Below, piece after piece: positions 62,207 through 64,000 of a DNA stretch of 64,000 nt. This DNA comes from JACPNO01 sp963825405. GTDB lineage: Bacteria > Acidobacteriota > Terriglobia > Bryobacterales > Bryobacteraceae. The position numbers were made by a program, and so were the translations under genes. The DNA is taken from positions 682,001-746,000 of the forward strand of contig CAWGTB010000003.1 in assembly GCA_963825405.1 (NCBI GenBank). Direction: 5' to 3'. The first letter of the stretch is position 1; each line of letters begins with the position of its first letter. The notes under the pieces were generated by a model. That model saw only the letters and a list, made by a program, of their open reading frames with translations. It had not been told where the DNA came from and made no database searches.

Positions 62207-63796
62207 TTACTTCTCCGCCGGGATCACCTTCAACTCCGCATTTTCCTTGCTGCCTTCGCGAAGGCTGATCGCCTTTCCCAACTTTTCAAATGTCTTCAGA
62301 AAGTCCGGATCCGCGTACGCGCCCGATTCCGCATCCTCCCACGCAAAGAGTGTGTACTCGCCTGGAGCAATGCCCTTGATAATAAAGTGGCCGTTTTGAT
62401 CCGCAATGACGTCCTTGAACAGCCTCGCCTGGTCACGCAAGCGGGATTCAGGAACCAGCGCCACGATTGCCCCACCCGCAGGCTGCTGTTGCGCCTTGAG
62501 CACCGTCCCATCGATCCGGCCGCCGTTAGAGGCGAGCACGATTTCGATCGGGCCAACCGCGCCGCTCGTGAAGTTGAGTCCGGATTCGAAGGCGTCTTCG
62601 GTGCCAACGCGAATGGACTTGATGTAGAAGTTCTCTGGCAGGCCCGACATACTGAGCTGGTAACGATCTCGAAGGACGTTTTGCAAGGTAAAGACTCCCT
62701 TTTCCTTCACGACAGCTCGAGTCATTCCCATTTGAGAAAAGGCCTGCGGCCCGGTGATGAGGACCGAAAGGCGCGACAGGCTGAGATCCGCCGTACCCTC
62801 TACTGCCACGTGTCCAGTCAGATCGAGACCCGGTGCTACAACCAGGCTGATATTTTCTACATCCGTGTTACCCACCTCCACGGGCATTTGAGCGGCGTAT
62901 CTTTTGCCCTCGTCCATCACCTGCGCCGTGATGGTGTAAGAGCCGGGTGTTACTCCATGAAGCTCGAAGTTGCCTTCCAGGTCGCGGACGTTCGTCATAT
63001 TAGGCGAGTACACACCGGGGTAATTGTGGTGCGCCAGAAATACGGCGATGTTCCGGCTCCGCGCGCCAAGAGCGCTCGTTACGCGGCCGTGGACTCGTAC
63101 GGTGCGCGTCCGCGCCAGGGTCATATCGATTCCACGCAACTGGCTGCCTGCCGAGACTTCGATCGCGCCAGCCGATGCGGCATCGTAAGTTCCCGGATAA
63201 TAGGTGGGCGGGTACGCTTGTTCACCCCCGCCTTCAACGACATCCGGTGCAGCCCGGTTGAAAGCGTACAAGTAGTAACGGCCAGGGTTCAGATCGAAGA
63301 TCCGGTAGTCACCCAAATCGTTCGTACTCGCGCTATTGGAATTCTGGAGTTGGCGCCGGCCGAGGCCGTACCCATAGCGCATGGCCTGAATTTCAACACG
63401 CGCCAGCGGTTCGCCCTGTTCGTCCAGGATTCTTCCCATGATGACGCCCTGCGGCGTCATGCGGATGACCAGATCGCGCAGCTCCTGGCCGGCCCTCAGC
63501 GCCAGCGGTGTCCCGCCGCGCGGGCCGTATTGGCTGTCCAGGAATCCGTTGCGCCGGGCATAAAGCTGGTAGGTGCCAGGGACCAGATTTCGCAACGCGA
63601 AATGGCCGCTGGAATCCGTAGTACTGGCATTTGTGTTGCCGCCTTCGCGCACGTCTCCTAACTTGACATGAACCTTAGCCAATGGCTCGCCGGTGAGCGC
63701 GTTCACCACCTGTCCCTGGATCGTGCAAGCGGCGTTTGGATCCTGCGCCAGCGCCGCGCAAGCGCAAACCAACGCGAGTGCAACCAGCAACTTCAT
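62207..63796 (-). CDS. Secreted carboxypeptidase-regulatory-like repeat protein
   Basis: 529 residues. Signal peptide LLVALALVCACAALAQ, then repeated beta-sandwich motifs of the CarboxypepD_reg/Cna-B type: TIQGQVVNALTGEPLAKVHV, GVIMGRILDEQGEPLARVEI, NLVPGTYQLYARRNG, GVTPGSYTITAQVMDEG and IAPGEYTLFAWED. Probably a surface or periplasmic structural protein; no catalytic residues seen. Convergent with rnr, five bases between stops. Confidence 0.85.
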   Translation of the reverse strand: MKLLVALALVCACAALAQDPNAACTIQGQVVNALTGEPLAKVHVKLGDVREGGNTNASTTDSSGHFALRNLVPGTYQLYARRNGFLDSQYGPRGGTPLALRAGQELRDLVIRMTPQGVIMGRILDEQGEPLARVEIQAMRYGYGLGRRQLQNSNSASTNDLGDYRIFDLNPGRYYLYAFNRAAPDVVEGGGEQAYPPTYYPGTYDAASAGAIEVSAGSQLRGIDMTLARTRTVRVHGRVTSALGARSRNIAVFLAHHNYPGVYSPNMTNVRDLEGNFELHGVTPGSYTITAQVMDEGKRYAAQMPVEVGNTDVENISLVVAPGLDLTGHVAVEGTADLSLSRLSVLITGPQAFSQMGMTRAVVKEKGVFTLQNVLRDRYQLSMSGLPENFYIKSIRVGTEDAFESGLNFTSGAVGPIEIVLASNGGRIDGTVLKAQQQPAGGAIVALVPESRLRDQARLFKDVIADQNGHFIIKGIAPGEYTLFAWEDAESGAYADPDFLKTFEKLGKAISLREGSKENAELKVIPAEK

Positions 63797-63808
63797 ACGC
63801 GTCTTGCC

Positions 63809-64000
63809 CTATTTTAGCCACTCATGCGGGTGCTCTTGCACAAAATCATCGTCACCCAAATGCGGGTACGCGTTGCACACGAGGTCGATCTCTTCGCGTC
63901 CGTCCCCTGGAAGCCGATATGCAGGCGTTGTCCGGGCTGGAAGACTGTTCGGACGAAATGTTCAACGCTTGTATCCGATCATGCGCAGAAACTCGCGGCG
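63809..64000 (-). CDS. C-terminal fragment of an unidentified gene, frameshifted, cut by window edge
   Basis: Reading right to left, RREFLRMIGYK, then SVEHFVRTVFQPGQRLHIG in another frame, then DGREEIDLVCNAYPHLG and DDDFVQEHPHEWLK with TAG at 63809-63811. The pieces look like genuine protein but need at least two shifts. Family not recognised. Only the end of the gene is in the window. Confidence 0.35.

Noticed and set aside
63809..64000. A methyltransferase assignment for the right-edge fragment
   Set aside because: Too short and frameshifted; no motif supports any family.
1..64000. CRISPR array, tRNA, rRNA, transposase, phage genes
   Set aside because: None seen: no regularly spaced repeats, no rRNA-like stretch in the gaps, and no integrase or transposase motifs in any frame.

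Overview
The window looks like chromosomal DNA of an Acidobacteriota member, most like the Solibacter/Bryobacter group. This is inferred from family content, not from a search: high GC, Tat-exported Gfo/Idh/MocA oxidoreductases, a VWFA protein of the acidobacterial type, a huge heme-binding HEAT-type protein, a FecR/tryptophan-repeat protein, a carboxypeptidase-regulatory-like protein, a bacillithiol deacetylase, and many ECF sigma factors. No tRNA, rRNA, CRISPR array, transposase or prophage gene was seen.

Layout. 1-5.7 kb: an aminotransferase cut by the left edge, then a plus-strand run of a 2-oxoacid dehydrogenase E2, an SDR, an Ldh-type dehydrogenase and a secreted beta-propeller. 5.7-9.9 kb: two small putative proteins, then a minus-strand operon hemB, two-part transketolase, UlaG-like lactonase. 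9.9-16.3 kb: a small zinc-ribbon protein behind a near-consensus promoter, rpsO-pnp, FmdB-type zinc ribbon, TatA, an MFS transporter, and a promoter/tiny-ORF/hairpin unit just before rpmE. 16.3-28.3 kb: two ECF sigma modules, an exported UxuA-like protein, a protein-lysine-methyltransferase-like enzyme, and a fused indolepyruvate oxidoreductase between two exported Gfo/Idh proteins. 28.3-40.5 kb: a 1324-residue diheme protein, rhaB, SDR, clpP, Rrf2 regulator, comEC, VWFA protein, TolC. 40.5-48.1 kb: copper oxidase cluster, fatty acid desaturase, SDR, FAH-family hydrolase, Thr-rich secreted protein, amidase, GMC oxidoreductase. 48.1-52.3 kb: tightly overlapped run hemD, Tat-exported FMN oxidase, hexaheme cytochrome, atpZ, atpI, atpB, then atpE. 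52.4-64 kb: MrfA-like helicase, PfkB kinase, rhomboid, glutaredoxin, bshB1, an alpha/beta hydrolase, FecR-type protein, RNase R, a secreted Cna-B-like repeat protein, and a fragment at the right edge.

Two features cut across the window. First, about 27 single-base shifts, mostly one extra base, break about eleven otherwise well-conserved genes. Reading through them restores normal family sequence, so they look like base-calling or assembly errors more than decay. Second, many transcript-initial genes have a -10-like hexamer only 6-15 bases before the start codon and no ribosome binding site, which suggests common leaderless or near-leaderless mRNAs.

The most interesting loci are the promoter/tiny-ORF/hairpin unit at 15705-15956 and the overlapped hemD to atpB gene run with atpE behind it.
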